DNA from: CAYQTK01 sp964420375
GTDB taxonomy: Bacteria; RBG-13-61-14; DATKZS01
Direction of reading: 5' to 3'
Assembly: GCA_964420375.1 (NCBI GenBank)
Contig: CAYQTK010000162.1
Span: 1-10,256 of the forward strand
DNA length: 10,256 nucleotides
How positions within the stretch are numbered: position 1 is the stretch's first letter; the number at the start of each line of letters is the position of its first letter. Below, one piece after another: positions 1 to 8,800 of the stretch. Below the pieces are notes generated by a model that worked only from the letters and a program-made list of their open reading frames with translations, was not told the origin of the DNA and ran no database searches. A program made the position numbers and the translations under genes.

Positions 1-1194
1 TTTTGCCGCTTTTACCGCCCAGTCGAAATCCTTGCACATGTCCAGGCCCACCGGCTCGTCGTTCAAGTTCAAGATGTACTTGTACTCGTGTGTCCTAATG
101 GCCCGCATGGGGGTATATTTCACGTGGTAGGTCATCTCCGCAAAAATGGCGTCGTGTGTAGCTTCCGGCTCGCCCCTTCCTGCCGGGAGCAGCGAAAGGC
201 CCTGGACTTCGGGGGGGACGGACACGCCCGCTGCCGAGAGCGCCGTGGGCATAATGTCAATAGTGGAGCAGAGGCCCGAGACTTCGCGACCGCGGTCTAG
301 CCCTGCGGGCCAGCGCATAATCAAGGGGGTGCCGATTCCTAAATCGTAACAGCACCCGATGCCGCCCGGGTACATGGGCCCGTTGTCCGACACGAAAATG
401 ATTAAAGTGTTTTCGCTTAGTCCTTCTTTTTCAAGATGTGCGGTGACCTGGCCGATGACGTGGTCCATGTACGCCGCCTGGCTGAAATAGGCGGCCACGT
501 CCTTGCGTATCGCCGGCCAATCGGGAAGGCCGTAGTAATCGGGCACATGGACCTTTTCCGGGTCCACCGGGAAGTCGGGATGCTGCTCATAGGCGTAGCT
601 TATGTTCGGAAAACCGGGCCGATGGGTCTGCATGAAGTTCATCTCCAGAAAGAAAGGCCGGTCGCGGTTGTCGCTTATGAATTTGCAGGCCTTGTCCGCT
701 TCCTTTATGGCAAACATGCCGAGATGCTTCTGGTAACCGTACCATGAAGTGGGCCGATAGGGCGAGACGTGCCACTTTCCGTTAATGACGGTGGTGTAGC
801 CCGCTTTCTTCAGGCATTCCGGAAGGGTCTCTACCGAAAGGGGCATCTGGTAATGGGGGTAGAGGTGAGTAAGCCCGAGCACGTCCACCGAGTGCGGAGA
901 CTGTCCGCTGATCATGGTGGCCCGCGACGGACTGCACGAAGGCGCGGTCACAAACGCGTTGTTGAACTTGACCCCCTCGTCCGCCATCCGGTCGATATGG
1001 GGAGTGCTGACGTTCTCTTCACCGTAACAGCCCAGGTCTTTCCAGCCAAGGTTGTCCGCGATCATTACGATGATGTTCGGGCGGTCCTTGCCGGCAACCA
1101 CTCCGTGCGGCACTAAGGAAACCCCGGCAGCAAACCCTGCACCTTCCTTTAAAAAATCCCGCCGACTCTTGTGACCCTCTCCAGTACCACTCAT
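1..1194 (-). CDS. Tat-exported sulfatase, N-sulfoglucosamine sulfohydrolase-like (C-terminus off the window)
   Basis: This predicted sulfatase would hydrolyse sulfate esters or sulfamates, probably on a glycan, outside the cytoplasm. The 398 codons in view run to the window edge without a stop. The start is fixed by GGAGG (1202-1206) seven bases upstream. Residues 10-16 read S-R-R-D-F-L-K, a twin-arginine motif, followed by a mild hydrophobic stretch to about residue 33. The sulfatase fold follows: metal-site segment I-A-D47-N48-L-G, the signature C87-S-P-S-R91 (Cys converted to formylglycine in the family), G-K140-W-H142, and V-S-D270-N271-G. The arrangement around C-S-P-S-R and the later Y-D-L-G-I-G-T-P-L segment resemble heparan N-sulfatase (SGSH-like) more than classical arylsulfatases; the exact substrate is inference. 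Most sulfatases have D-D at 47-48, so N48 is a variation. A maturase (FGE or anSME) would be needed and is not in view. The gene is divergent from the GH15 gene. Confidence 0.93.
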   Translation of the reverse strand, partial: MSGTGEGHKSRRDFLKEGAGFAAGVSLVPHGVVAGKDRPNIIVMIADNLGWKDLGCYGEENVSTPHIDRMADEGVKFNNAFVTAPSCSPSRATMISGQSPHSVDVLGLTHLYPHYQMPLSVETLPECLKKAGYTTVINGKWHVSPYRPTSWYGYQKHLGMFAIKEADKACKFISDNRDRPFFLEMNFMQTHRPGFPNISYAYEQHPDFPVDPEKVHVPDYYGLPDWPAIRKDVAAYFSQAAYMDHVIGQVTAHLEKEGLSENTLIIFVSDNGPMYPGGIGCCYDLGIGTPLIMRWPAGLDRGREVSGLCSTIDIMPTALSAAGVSVPPEVQGLSLLPAGRGEPEATHDAIFAEMTYHVKYTPMRAIRTHEYKYILNLNDEPVGLDMCKDFDWAVKAAK

Positions 1195-1287
1195 TACCAG
1201 ACCTCCATTGATTTTGGTTGACGCTTTAGATAGCATGACAACTTGAAAGAAGTGCTTCTCAGCACCACACACAGCAGTGTCTTTTAC

Positions 1288-1293
1288 TATGAT
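1288..1293 (+). promoter_or_regulatory. Candidate -10 box for the GH15/esterase unit
   Basis: TATGAT matches the sigma-70 -10 consensus at five of six positions and lies 19 bases before the GH15 start codon. No -35 resembling TTGACA sits 16-18 bases upstream, and the implied leader would be very short, with the start point at or just before the ribosome-binding site. Treat it as a weak candidate. Confidence 0.2.
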
Positions 1294-1300
1294 AACAATC

Positions 1301-1306
1301 AGGGAG
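1301..1306 (+). promoter_or_regulatory. Ribosome-binding site deciding the GH15 start
   Basis: AGGGAG is followed by six bases and then ATG at 1313. It selects 1313 over the in-frame ATG at 1277, which has no such site and would put twelve extra residues before the signal peptide. Confidence 0.75.
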
Positions 1307-1312
1307 TATTTA

Positions 1313-3703
1313 ATGAAATCGAAAGCAAAACACAAGGCAGTATCGCGAAAAGCAAAAGCGGCACTGGTGCCGGCTTTACTTCTTTTGACCGCCCTTTCTC
1401 CGTCTTCAAACGAGCGGGAGTTCGGCAAGGTCAATGTGCCGGTGATGCCCGGCGTCAGGCAGCTTTATGAAAAGGTCACCCTTAACCTGGTAAAGCCCCA
1501 CCTGGAAGAAGCGGGCGGTGATTGGCTGTTTGCAGCAGACCTCGCCTCCGAGTCCATGAGCGGGGCTTCCAACTATGCCGGCGCTCTCGGCAACGGCAGG
1601 CTCTTTGTCGAGATATCGCCATGGGCCGAGCTTACGGTCATGAGGTGGCCAAACCCCACCTATGCGGACCAGCTTCGATACTTTACCTTTGAAAACGGCA
1701 TCACCCTGGCAAAGGCAAAGCCGGTGCGCATGGGAGACGACGCCCCTTGCCGGGACTGGAAAAGACACGGCAGGCCCATCGAGCCCTGCCGCGGCCTGGG
1801 CTCGTCCGGCGGCGTGCTCCTGCCCGGCGGGGAAATGGTATGGTCCCATGATCCCAAGTGGCAAAGCCGGCGTTCCTTCGAGCCGGAGGACTCGACTGTG
1901 CTCTGGACTACAATTTCCAACCACGAAGCCATGATAACGGTCCGCGACTTTATCCCTCCCCAAATGGACGTCCTGGTCCGCGACTACACAATAAAAGGCG
2001 CAGAGAAGTTTATGTATCACGGCTCCTTTGCCCCGCTTCTCGAAAGCTCTGCGCACGCAGTGGAAAGCGATCCGCCGGAAGCAGGCTACGCAACAGTCTA
2101 TTTGAAAGAACATGACGCTGTCCTCCATTTCAAACCCGAGAAAAAGGGCCTCTCCATCCCCGAGCTTTCCGGCAATGAAGTTTCCGCGGCAGACATTGAT
2201 GACCTCTATCCCCGGGGAGGCGTATTCGTGGCCTGGACTATTCTGCAAGGCTCTGAAGGATATCAAGTGGGCCCTGATGCCTGTGCTGAGAATAATTCGT
2301 CCGAGGTGCCCGGCCCGCTTCAGGACAGCCTTGACGGATCGCTCTCCGGTAACGGCTTTTATCTCGGTAAGACCGATGCAGCGCTCTCCCGCACGCTTGA
2401 CCCGTCCGGCACGCAACGCGTCTCCGTGATCATCTCCATCTCCACCACTGCCGCGGGCGCAGTTGACCTTCTCGAACGGTCGAAGACAAAAGGCGTGGAC
2501 GCCCTTAAGAAAGGAAGCCGCGATCATTGGGGTAAGGTGGCTTCTTCAGTCGAGCTTCCCGAAGAAGCCGGAGAGATTACCCGCAGGGTGGCCCGCCGCT
2601 CCGTGCTCAACCTGTTGCAGGGCCAGGGCGAAGAACACGGCGCAATTGTGGCCTCGGTCTCCAGGCAGCCCCACTACCACTTCGACTGGCCTCGCGACGG
2701 CGCCTTCTTCGACCTGACCCTCGACATGGCCGGCTTCCCGGACCGGGTGGACGACCATCACGAGTTTTATAGGAAGACTCAATATCGGCAGAAGCTCGAC
2801 TTTTCCTTCATCAAGCTCTTCAACTACCAGCTTCCTTTTTACAAGCCGAGGGGCCACTGGCCCTGCAACATGGCTGCGGACGGCTCTGCAGGGTCCATAC
2901 CCAAGGTGCTCCAGTTCGAGATCGACGAGACGGCTCTGTTGGTCTGGGACTTCTGGAGACACGAGCGGCTGTTGCAAGGGCAGGCGCGCGAGCAATACCG
3001 GCATAAGATGAAACAGACCATGGGCCTTGCCGCGGACGCGACCCTTGATTACGTGGACCTCGATAAGGGCTGGACCAAACCTGCGGTAGAAGATGACAAC
3101 TTTCCGCCCGACGCCACCTTGCACGGGGTCGCCGCGGTGCTGACCGGCATGGCAGCCGCTTGTGACGCGGGTCCGCGCTGGGGGTTCTCCGACGAGCGGA
3201 CTGAAAAGTGGTGCAATGCAGCGTCAGTGCTCCGGAAAGGGGTTCGTGAAAGGATTGGCAGAGATAGCATCCGGGAGCGCGCGGGCTGGCGGGGTCTATC
3301 CTGGTCGCTATGGCCCGCTCCGGTGTTCGACGATTTCCGGGAACCCGCGGCCCAGTCCATCAAGGCGGAGCTTGCGAAAAGGATCGAAGAGAAGATAAAC
3401 CAAGAGACACCGGGCTTCGCCTACCTGGGAGAAGAGATATTCACCCTTGCTCTCGCCGACAGGGAGGAGGGAAGATACGAAGGGCTTTTGGAAAAGGCCC
3501 TGAGGTTTTTGACCGCTGAGGTCCCTTTCCCGGGCACCGACTGTTACGGCGAGGTCACCGTGTGGGTGGACCTGGACGGTAAAAAGGTCTCGCAGCAGCG
3601 GACCAGCATTCCCCACATCTGGAACGGGGTCACCGTATATCTCGCGACAATGGCGGTGTATGAGCCGGAGTCTTTCGATTCCATGCAGCCGCCTGCTCCT
3701 TAA
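1313..3703 (+). CDS. Secreted glycoside hydrolase family 15-like protein (glucoamylase/glucodextranase type)
   Basis: This 796-residue protein is predicted to cleave alpha-linked glucose residues from the ends of a glucan or related glycan outside the cytoplasm. It begins with a basic n-region and a leucine/alanine-rich core (about residues 17-30), a Sec signal peptide. Residues of about 40-400 look like a beta-rich N-terminal domain, as in bacterial GH15 enzymes. From about 410 comes the alpha/alpha-barrel part: H-F-D-W-P-R-D (456-462), F-E-I-D-E-T (535-540), P-A-V-E593-D-D-N, T-L-H-G soon after, Y-G-E747-V, and P-H768-I-W-N-G near the end. W-P-R-D and P-H-I-W are hallmarks of the family. 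E593 and E747 are my guesses for general acid and base, made without an alignment. The length fits two-domain bacterial members. The alpha/beta-hydrolase gene follows after 19 bp, so the two are probably co-transcribed. Substrate (starch, dextran, trehalose-like or other) cannot be told. Confidence 0.85.
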   Translation: MKSKAKHKAVSRKAKAALVPALLLLTALSPSSNEREFGKVNVPVMPGVRQLYEKVTLNLVKPHLEEAGGDWLFAADLASESMSGASNYAGALGNGRLFVEISPWAELTVMRWPNPTYADQLRYFTFENGITLAKAKPVRMGDDAPCRDWKRHGRPIEPCRGLGSSGGVLLPGGEMVWSHDPKWQSRRSFEPEDSTVLWTTISNHEAMITVRDFIPPQMDVLVRDYTIKGAEKFMYHGSFAPLLESSAHAVESDPPEAGYATVYLKEHDAVLHFKPEKKGLSIPELSGNEVSAADIDDLYPRGGVFVAWTILQGSEGYQVGPDACAENNSSEVPGPLQDSLDGSLSGNGFYLGKTDAALSRTLDPSGTQRVSVIISISTTAAGAVDLLERSKTKGVDALKKGSRDHWGKVASSVELPEEAGEITRRVARRSVLNLLQGQGEEHGAIVASVSRQPHYHFDWPRDGAFFDLTLDMAGFPDRVDDHHEFYRKTQYRQKLDFSFIKLFNYQLPFYKPRGHWPCNMAADGSAGSIPKVLQFEIDETALLVWDFWRHERLLQGQAREQYRHKMKQTMGLAADATLDYVDLDKGWTKPAVEDDNFPPDATLHGVAAVLTGMAAACDAGPRWGFSDERTEKWCNAASVLRKGVRERIGRDSIRERAGWRGLSWSLWPAPVFDDFREPAAQSIKAELAKRIEEKINQETPGFAYLGEEIFTLALADREEGRYEGLLEKALRFLTAEVPFPGTDCYGEVTVWVDLDGKKVSQQRTSIPHIWNGVTVYLATMAVYEPESFDSMQPPAP

Positions 3704-3713
3704 AACCGAGATA

Positions 3714-3717
3714 GAGG
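3714..3717 (+). promoter_or_regulatory. Ribosome-binding site deciding the alpha/beta-hydrolase start
   Basis: GAGG lies five bases before the ATG at 3723, directly ahead of a clean signal peptide. The in-frame ATG at 3660 falls inside the end of the GH15 gene and lacks such a site, so 3723 is the better start. The ATG at 3718 is in another frame. Confidence 0.7.
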
Positions 3718-3722
3718 ATGAG

Positions 3723-5747
3723 ATGATAAAGAAAAACTTGAGAGCGCTGGTATTATTCATTTTCTGCCTGGCCGCTCTATCAGCGGCGCAGGGCGCTCCC
3801 CAAAGCCGCGTCCATGCTGTCATGGACCTCTCCGGAGAAGGCGGGTTTTTCGACCTTCCCTTTCCCACCGAGCTTCGCAGGCAGGAAAACGGCAGGATCG
3901 ACGTCGGCGATTTCCCCAATCCCTGGCACAGCGAGATAGTGGCCCGCACCAAGCGCGACTTTAAAGCTGGGTATGGCTACTCCACTGCGCCCGCCATGTA
4001 TTTCCGATTTACCGATAAGATTGGCCTGTCCGCGCTGCCCGGCCCCAAGGAGGTCATGGGCAGGGACGGGCCGGTGTTCCTTCTGAACATAGACCCGGAC
4101 TCGACTGACTACGGCAGGAAGCTCCCGGTCATGGCCCGCTTTTTCAAGGAGAGCCCCCGCTGGCTCTCGGACGCGGATAACGTGCTCGCAGCCATTCCCG
4201 TACCGGGCTTCGTGCTCCGGGAGAACACTCTCTACGCCGCGGGTGTAAAGCGGTCGCTTGGAGACGAACAGGGCAGGCCGCTCGTAAAGAATAAAGAGCT
4301 CGTCAGGATGTCAAAGGAACGTCCGCCCGCGGCCAAGCTTGGCGAAAAGGCGCTGGCCTTGTACGGGCCCGCACTTACCCGGCTTTCCAAGCTCGGCATG
4401 CCCGTAAGTGAACTGGCTGCCCTGACCGTCTTTCGTACCGGCGATCCCACTGAAAGGATGATGAAGCTCTTTGACGGCGCAGTCTCCGGTCCGCCCCTCG
4501 AGCTTGTCGAGAAGTTGCAGCTCACAAGGCAGTACGAGGATTACTACGTGATAAAAGGTGCGGCCGTGATGCCCCTGTATCAGCAAGGCGAAGCCCCGTT
4601 CTGGCACGGCAAGGGAGGGGACATAAAGTTCAATGCCGCGGGCAAGCCCATAGTTCAGGACCGTGTCCGGGTCCCTTTCCGGCTGACCGTTCCCAAGCGC
4701 GAGATGCCCGATCAAGGCTTCCCCCTGCTTGTCTACATCCACGGGACCTCCGGGCTGTCCACCCAGTTTATAGACCGGGGAGTGGTGAGGGAGGACGGAG
4801 AAGAACCGCCGCCCGGCACCGGTCCGGCAATGGTGCTGGCAAGGCGCGGCATTGCCGCGGCAGGGGCCGCGCAGCTTCGAAACCGCGAGCGGGGAGGGAC
4901 CAAGTCAAAGATCACCTATCACAACGTGCTGAACCCCCGGGCATACCGCGACAACATCCTTCAATCGTCCGTCGAGCAGGCGCTGTTCTTAAGATTGCTT
5001 GTGAACTTGAACATAGACAAGTCCCTGTGTCCGGAAACAAAAGCCCGGGGAAAGATATTCTTCAATCCGCAAATGGTCTTCGGCATGGGCCAGTCGCTGG
5101 GAAGCGCTTCGCTCGGGCCTTGGGCGGGGGTCGAGACCAACATGAAGGCGGTTATCCATTCCGGCCACGGCCCTTACAAAGTGCTCCAGATCGCGGAAGG
5201 AAACCAGCTCAACCTGAAGTCTCTTAAAGAAAAAGGCCAAGGCACCGGCGAAGGTCTTCTGGGCATGGACAGGTATCACCCGCTTCTGAACCTGTTGGGC
5301 GCCGTCCTCGCGCCTGCCGATTCTTTCGCCTTCGAGCCGCACTATTATAAAAGGCCGCTTGAGGGACGGCCCGCCAAGCACTTGTGGGTCTCGTTCGGCA
5401 CTGACGACCATTATTTCCCGTCCTCGACGCAGAACGCTTCCGTGGTCAGCATGGGCCTGGACCTCGCCGGACCGGCAGTCATTCCCGGAACGCTCGAGAT
5501 GATAAAGCTCGCCGGGATCGAGCAGCTTGACTACCCGGTGAGCCTGAACAAGTCGTCGCCGGAAGGCAAGGTCACCGCGGTAACGGTCCAGTACGGGGCC
5601 GCTCCTCCGCTGGACGGCCACCACATCAACTTCCAGCGCACCGAGACCCGCTACCAGTACGGATGCTTCTTAAAGACACTGGCCGAGTCCGGCAAACCGA
5701 TACTCTACGCGCCCGCCGGGAGGTGGGACGCGCCGTGCGGGCAATAG
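3723..5747 (+). CDS. Secreted alpha/beta-hydrolase (lipase/esterase-like) with a large N-terminal domain
   Basis: This 674-residue protein is a predicted serine hydrolase, most likely an esterase or lipase, exported by a Sec signal peptide (residues 1 to about 24: K-K-N near the N-terminus, then a hydrophobic core ending A-A-Q-G-A). Residues of about 30-310 form a domain starting with an F-F-D-L-P-F-P segment; I recall similar starts in large extracellular hydrolases of Deltaproteobacteria-like genomes, but cannot assign a named family. The catalytic domain follows: oxyanion-side Y-I-H340-G-T-S-G, nucleophile elbow G-Q-S458-L-G, likely acid D561 or D562 in G-T-D-D-H, and likely histidine H633 or H634 in D-G-H-H. 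Order and spacing fit an alpha/beta-hydrolase triad. The gene sits 19 bp after GH15 with its own ribosome-binding site, so it is probably the second gene of that operon. It could remove acyl groups from the same polymer (inference) or be an unrelated lipase. A PHB depolymerase-like role is also possible. Confidence 0.82.
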   Translation: MIKKNLRALVLFIFCLAALSAAQGAPQSRVHAVMDLSGEGGFFDLPFPTELRRQENGRIDVGDFPNPWHSEIVARTKRDFKAGYGYSTAPAMYFRFTDKIGLSALPGPKEVMGRDGPVFLLNIDPDSTDYGRKLPVMARFFKESPRWLSDADNVLAAIPVPGFVLRENTLYAAGVKRSLGDEQGRPLVKNKELVRMSKERPPAAKLGEKALALYGPALTRLSKLGMPVSELAALTVFRTGDPTERMMKLFDGAVSGPPLELVEKLQLTRQYEDYYVIKGAAVMPLYQQGEAPFWHGKGGDIKFNAAGKPIVQDRVRVPFRLTVPKREMPDQGFPLLVYIHGTSGLSTQFIDRGVVREDGEEPPPGTGPAMVLARRGIAAAGAAQLRNRERGGTKSKITYHNVLNPRAYRDNILQSSVEQALFLRLLVNLNIDKSLCPETKARGKIFFNPQMVFGMGQSLGSASLGPWAGVETNMKAVIHSGHGPYKVLQIAEGNQLNLKSLKEKGQGTGEGLLGMDRYHPLLNLLGAVLAPADSFAFEPHYYKRPLEGRPAKHLWVSFGTDDHYFPSSTQNASVVSMGLDLAGPAVIPGTLEMIKLAGIEQLDYPVSLNKSSPEGKVTAVTVQYGAAPPLDGHHINFQRTETRYQYGCFLKTLAESGKPILYAPAGRWDAPCGQ

Positions 5748-5831
5748 GAAATTTTAAGGTAGTATATCACTCTGTTTGGCACTTATGAATATCTTTGGGT
5801 CAAAGTCATGTGTCGCATTCATCCCGTCCTT
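5748..5831. other. Convergent intergenic gap
   Basis: These 84 bp separate the stop codon of the rightward esterase gene from that of the leftward RND gene. The stretch is A/T-richer than the genes. The only local palindrome is CTTTG-GGT-CAAAG at 5793-5805, with five base pairs, mostly A-T, and no following T-run, so it is not a convincing intrinsic terminator. Nothing else is seen. Confidence 0.6.
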
Positions 5832-8800
5832 TCACTCGCTCGATAAGGCAGTTTTCCGTATGCCCCGTCGCACGACAGTGTAGGTGACCGGCAAAAAGAG
5901 CAGAGTCAGCAGCAACGAGTAAAGCAGCCCGCCGATGACGGCGATGGCCATCGGCATGAGCATGTCTCCGCCCTCGCCAAGATTAAGCGCCAGGGGCGTG
6001 AGACCCAGCACCGTCGTCAACTGAGTCATCAGGATCGGCCTCAGACGTATCGGAGCGGCCCGACAAATGGCCTGGAGCGGCATCTGTCCCTCCGTGCGAA
6101 AATCTTCGGCCAGCGTCAGCAGCACCACTCCCTGGGATGTGATCCCGCCCATCATAACCACTATGCCGATCAGCACGGTCACGCCTATCGGCGTCCCCGT
6201 CAGGTAGAGCGCCAAAAACGCGCCCGTCAGGGCTAAAGGCAAGTTCAGCATGATCAGCAAGGGCAGGGAGTAGGACTCGAATTGAATGGCCAGAACCACG
6301 TAGGAAAACAGCAAGGCAAAGCCGATGATCAGGCCCATGGCCCGGCGATTCTCAGCCATCATCTGTGCCTGACCGCCCATCTCGAACTCCACGCCGGCAG
6401 GACGCTCCAAGTCAAGGACCGCCCGCTCGGCGCGAGAGATTGCCTCGCCGACACTGATACCGACGGAGTCGGCGCGTACGATAACTTCTTTAGCCTGGTC
6501 TTCTCTCACGATCTCCACGGGACCGACGGCGCGGCGGACCTCGGCGACATCGAGCAGGTAGACGGGGTCTCCGCCCTGTGTATCAATCATCAGCCCTTCC
6601 AGGTCCGTCTTGCTCACCAGGCGGGCCTCCGGGACCATGACGCGGACATCGTAATACTCACTGCCCTCCCGGTATTCCGTGGATACGACGCCATGGACGA
6701 GGGCGCGGAGCGTCGAGGCGATTTCATTCACCGAGATGCCCATCGCCGAGGCCCGAGCTCGGTCAATATACACGCGGTACTCAGGTTTGGTCATGTCCAT
6801 TGAGATGTTCACATTTCCCAGTCCCTGCGTATCGTTAAGTTTTCCGGCCACCTGCTTGGCGAACTCGAAAATCGGCTCGATCTCCGTGCCCTTGACCTTG
6901 ACCTCCACCTCCTGCTCGCCGATTTTGCGAATGCCCTTGACCTTCATCTTCATTACGGGCGTCTTGCCGCCCGGCGTCGAAACCTTGCCCACGATCGGCT
7001 TGATCTTCTTAATGAACTCCTGCGTTGAGATATCACGCCTGCTTTTGGGCACGAGCTGGATGTTCAATTCCCCCTCATTGGCGATCTCGTAGGTGTAAAG
7101 CCCCCATACCTTGCCGCCGGCAAGGGTGAAGATGCTCTCGATCTCCGGCATTCCTTGAAGTTTTTCCTCGATGCTGCCCAAAATAGCGTCCACCTTTTCA
7201 ACGGCGGTGCCGCTCGGCATTTTCACCTTCACCTTGACCCGCCCGTCGTCCACCTTCGGGAGAAACTCCGAGCCCACGCGCTCAGCCAGCATGAGGCTGC
7301 CGGCAAAAAGCACCACGGTCAGCGCGATTGTCAACCAACGTGCCTTAAGACAAAAATCCAACGCGCCTGCATAAATCCGCCTCAGGCCGGCGAGAACGGC
7401 ATCGAAGGCCCTTGCAATCAATGAAGGCCGACCGCCCCCCTCGCTTCGAAGGAGCCGGTCGGTCAGCAACGGTGTCAAGGTGATCGCAACCAGGATCGAG
7501 ATCACAACAACGCCCGCCACAACCATCACAAGTTCCTTGAAGAGCAGGGCCGCCAAGCCGGGCACGAAAAGGAACGGCAAAAAGATGGCCAGGAAGGTCA
7601 GAGTGGCCGCGACGATGGCTGAGCCGACCTCGCTCGTTCCCCGCAAGGCATACTCCCCTTCGCCCTCCGCCTTGAGGCGGGTGATGTTTTCCATGACAAC
7701 GATGGAATTGTCGAGGATGACACCCAGAGCCACAACCAAGCCGCCGAGAGAAAAAAGGTTGATCGAGAAACCGGAGACCTGCATCACGAAGAAGTTGGCC
7801 AACAAGGTAATCGGCAGGGCCACAATCATGACCAGCACCTGCCGCCAGCGTCCAAGAAACAGGTAGACAACCACTATGACCAGGACAGCGGCCATAATCG
7901 CTGAGTTCTGGACACTTCGGATGGCGCCGAGAACGTATTCGCCCTGGTTCTCCACGTAGCCTATCTCAATATCATCCGGGATGTCGCGCCCGAGCTCATC
8001 CAGACGGTCCTTGACCGCCTGCGCCACATTGACGGTGTTGGCCTCCGCCTGCTTGAGCACATTGAGCTTGACGCACGGCTTGCCGTTAAACCGCGTATTG
8101 ACGCGCATGTCTTCATGTGAATCTTCGACCGAGGCAATATCTTTCAGATAGACGTTCTCACCGTTCGCTCCGCGCACTACGACCACGTCTCGCATCTCAT
8201 CGAGGCTCTCGAACTCGCCCATGGTGCGGGCGATGATTTCGCGCGTCTCGACCGTCACGCGCCCGGCGAACATCTCCCGGTTCTCTTCGTAGAGCTTCTT
8301 GGAGATTTGTGCCGGCTGTAGTCTGTAAGCAGCCAGCCGGTCTGGATCGAGATGGACGCGGATTTCGCGCTCCAGCCCTCCAACGACCTCGACCCCCGCC
8401 GTGCCGGCGGTGGCCGTCAGACGGTCCGTCAGCCAGTTGTCAGCCCATTCGCGCAGCCAGACCAGGTCCCGCTGTTCGGACGAGAGCGTCACCTGCATCA
8501 CCGGCAACTGCGAGGGGTCTGCTTTAATGATGACCGGCGGGTCCATGTCCGGCGGCAAGTTACGCGACACGCGCCCCATGGCCGTGATCACGTCCTGGTA
8601 AGCCTCCTCTACGTCCACGCCGTACTGGAAGTTGAGCAACAGGGTGTACATGCCTTCGATGCTGCTCGATTCCAGGTAGTCCAGGTTGTCCACCGTAGCC
8701 AGTACGCGTTCGATCGGCTCTGCGATGTTGGTCTCGATTTCCTCCGGCGTGGCGCCCCGCCACCAGATGTGGACCTTGATCATCGGGTAGGTGATCTCGG

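Larger units (their letters stand above)
1195..1312. promoter_or_regulatory. Divergent intergenic region between the sulfatase and GH15 genes
   Basis: These 118 bp must carry the start signals of both the leftward sulfatase and the rightward GH15/esterase unit. It is more A/T-rich than its surroundings. Each gene has a good Shine-Dalgarno sequence at its edge (1202-1206 leftward, 1301-1306 rightward). A short inverted repeat, AGAAG-TG-CTTCT, lies at 1248-1259 near the middle and could be an operator, but five-base arms can arise by chance. Candidate promoter elements are weak: TTGACG at 1218-1223 rightward has no good -10 at normal spacing, and TTGTCA leftward has none either. Shared regulation of the two units is an inference from the layout only. 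Confidence 0.5.

Noticed and set aside
436..1116. Plus-strand open frames of about 100 codons opposite the sulfatase
   Set aside because: The minus strand encodes an uninterrupted sulfatase with all key motifs; the plus-strand translations show no family features.
1277..1312. Upstream ATG at 1277 as the GH15 start
   Set aside because: It has no ribosome-binding site and would add twelve residues before the signal peptide, whereas 1313 has AGGGAG at six-base spacing.
1243..1470. A 75-codon plus-strand frame beginning in the divergent intergenic region
   Set aside because: It overlaps the start of the GH15 gene in another frame, has no ribosome-binding site and resembles no known peptide.
1406..2527. 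A 373-codon open frame on the minus strand inside the GH15 gene
   Set aside because: It is fully antisense to a protein with clear GH15 motifs and a signal peptide. The translation is rich in Gly, Arg, His and Ala without recognisable domains, as expected of a shadow frame in GC-rich DNA.
3660..3722. Upstream ATG at 3660 as the alpha/beta-hydrolase start
   Set aside because: It lies inside the GH15 coding end, and the added residues spoil the signal peptide. ATG 3723 has GAGG five bases upstream.
5793..5805. CTTTG-GGT-CAAAG hairpin as a terminator
   Set aside because: Five base pairs, mostly A-T, with no T-run after it on either strand; too weak to call.
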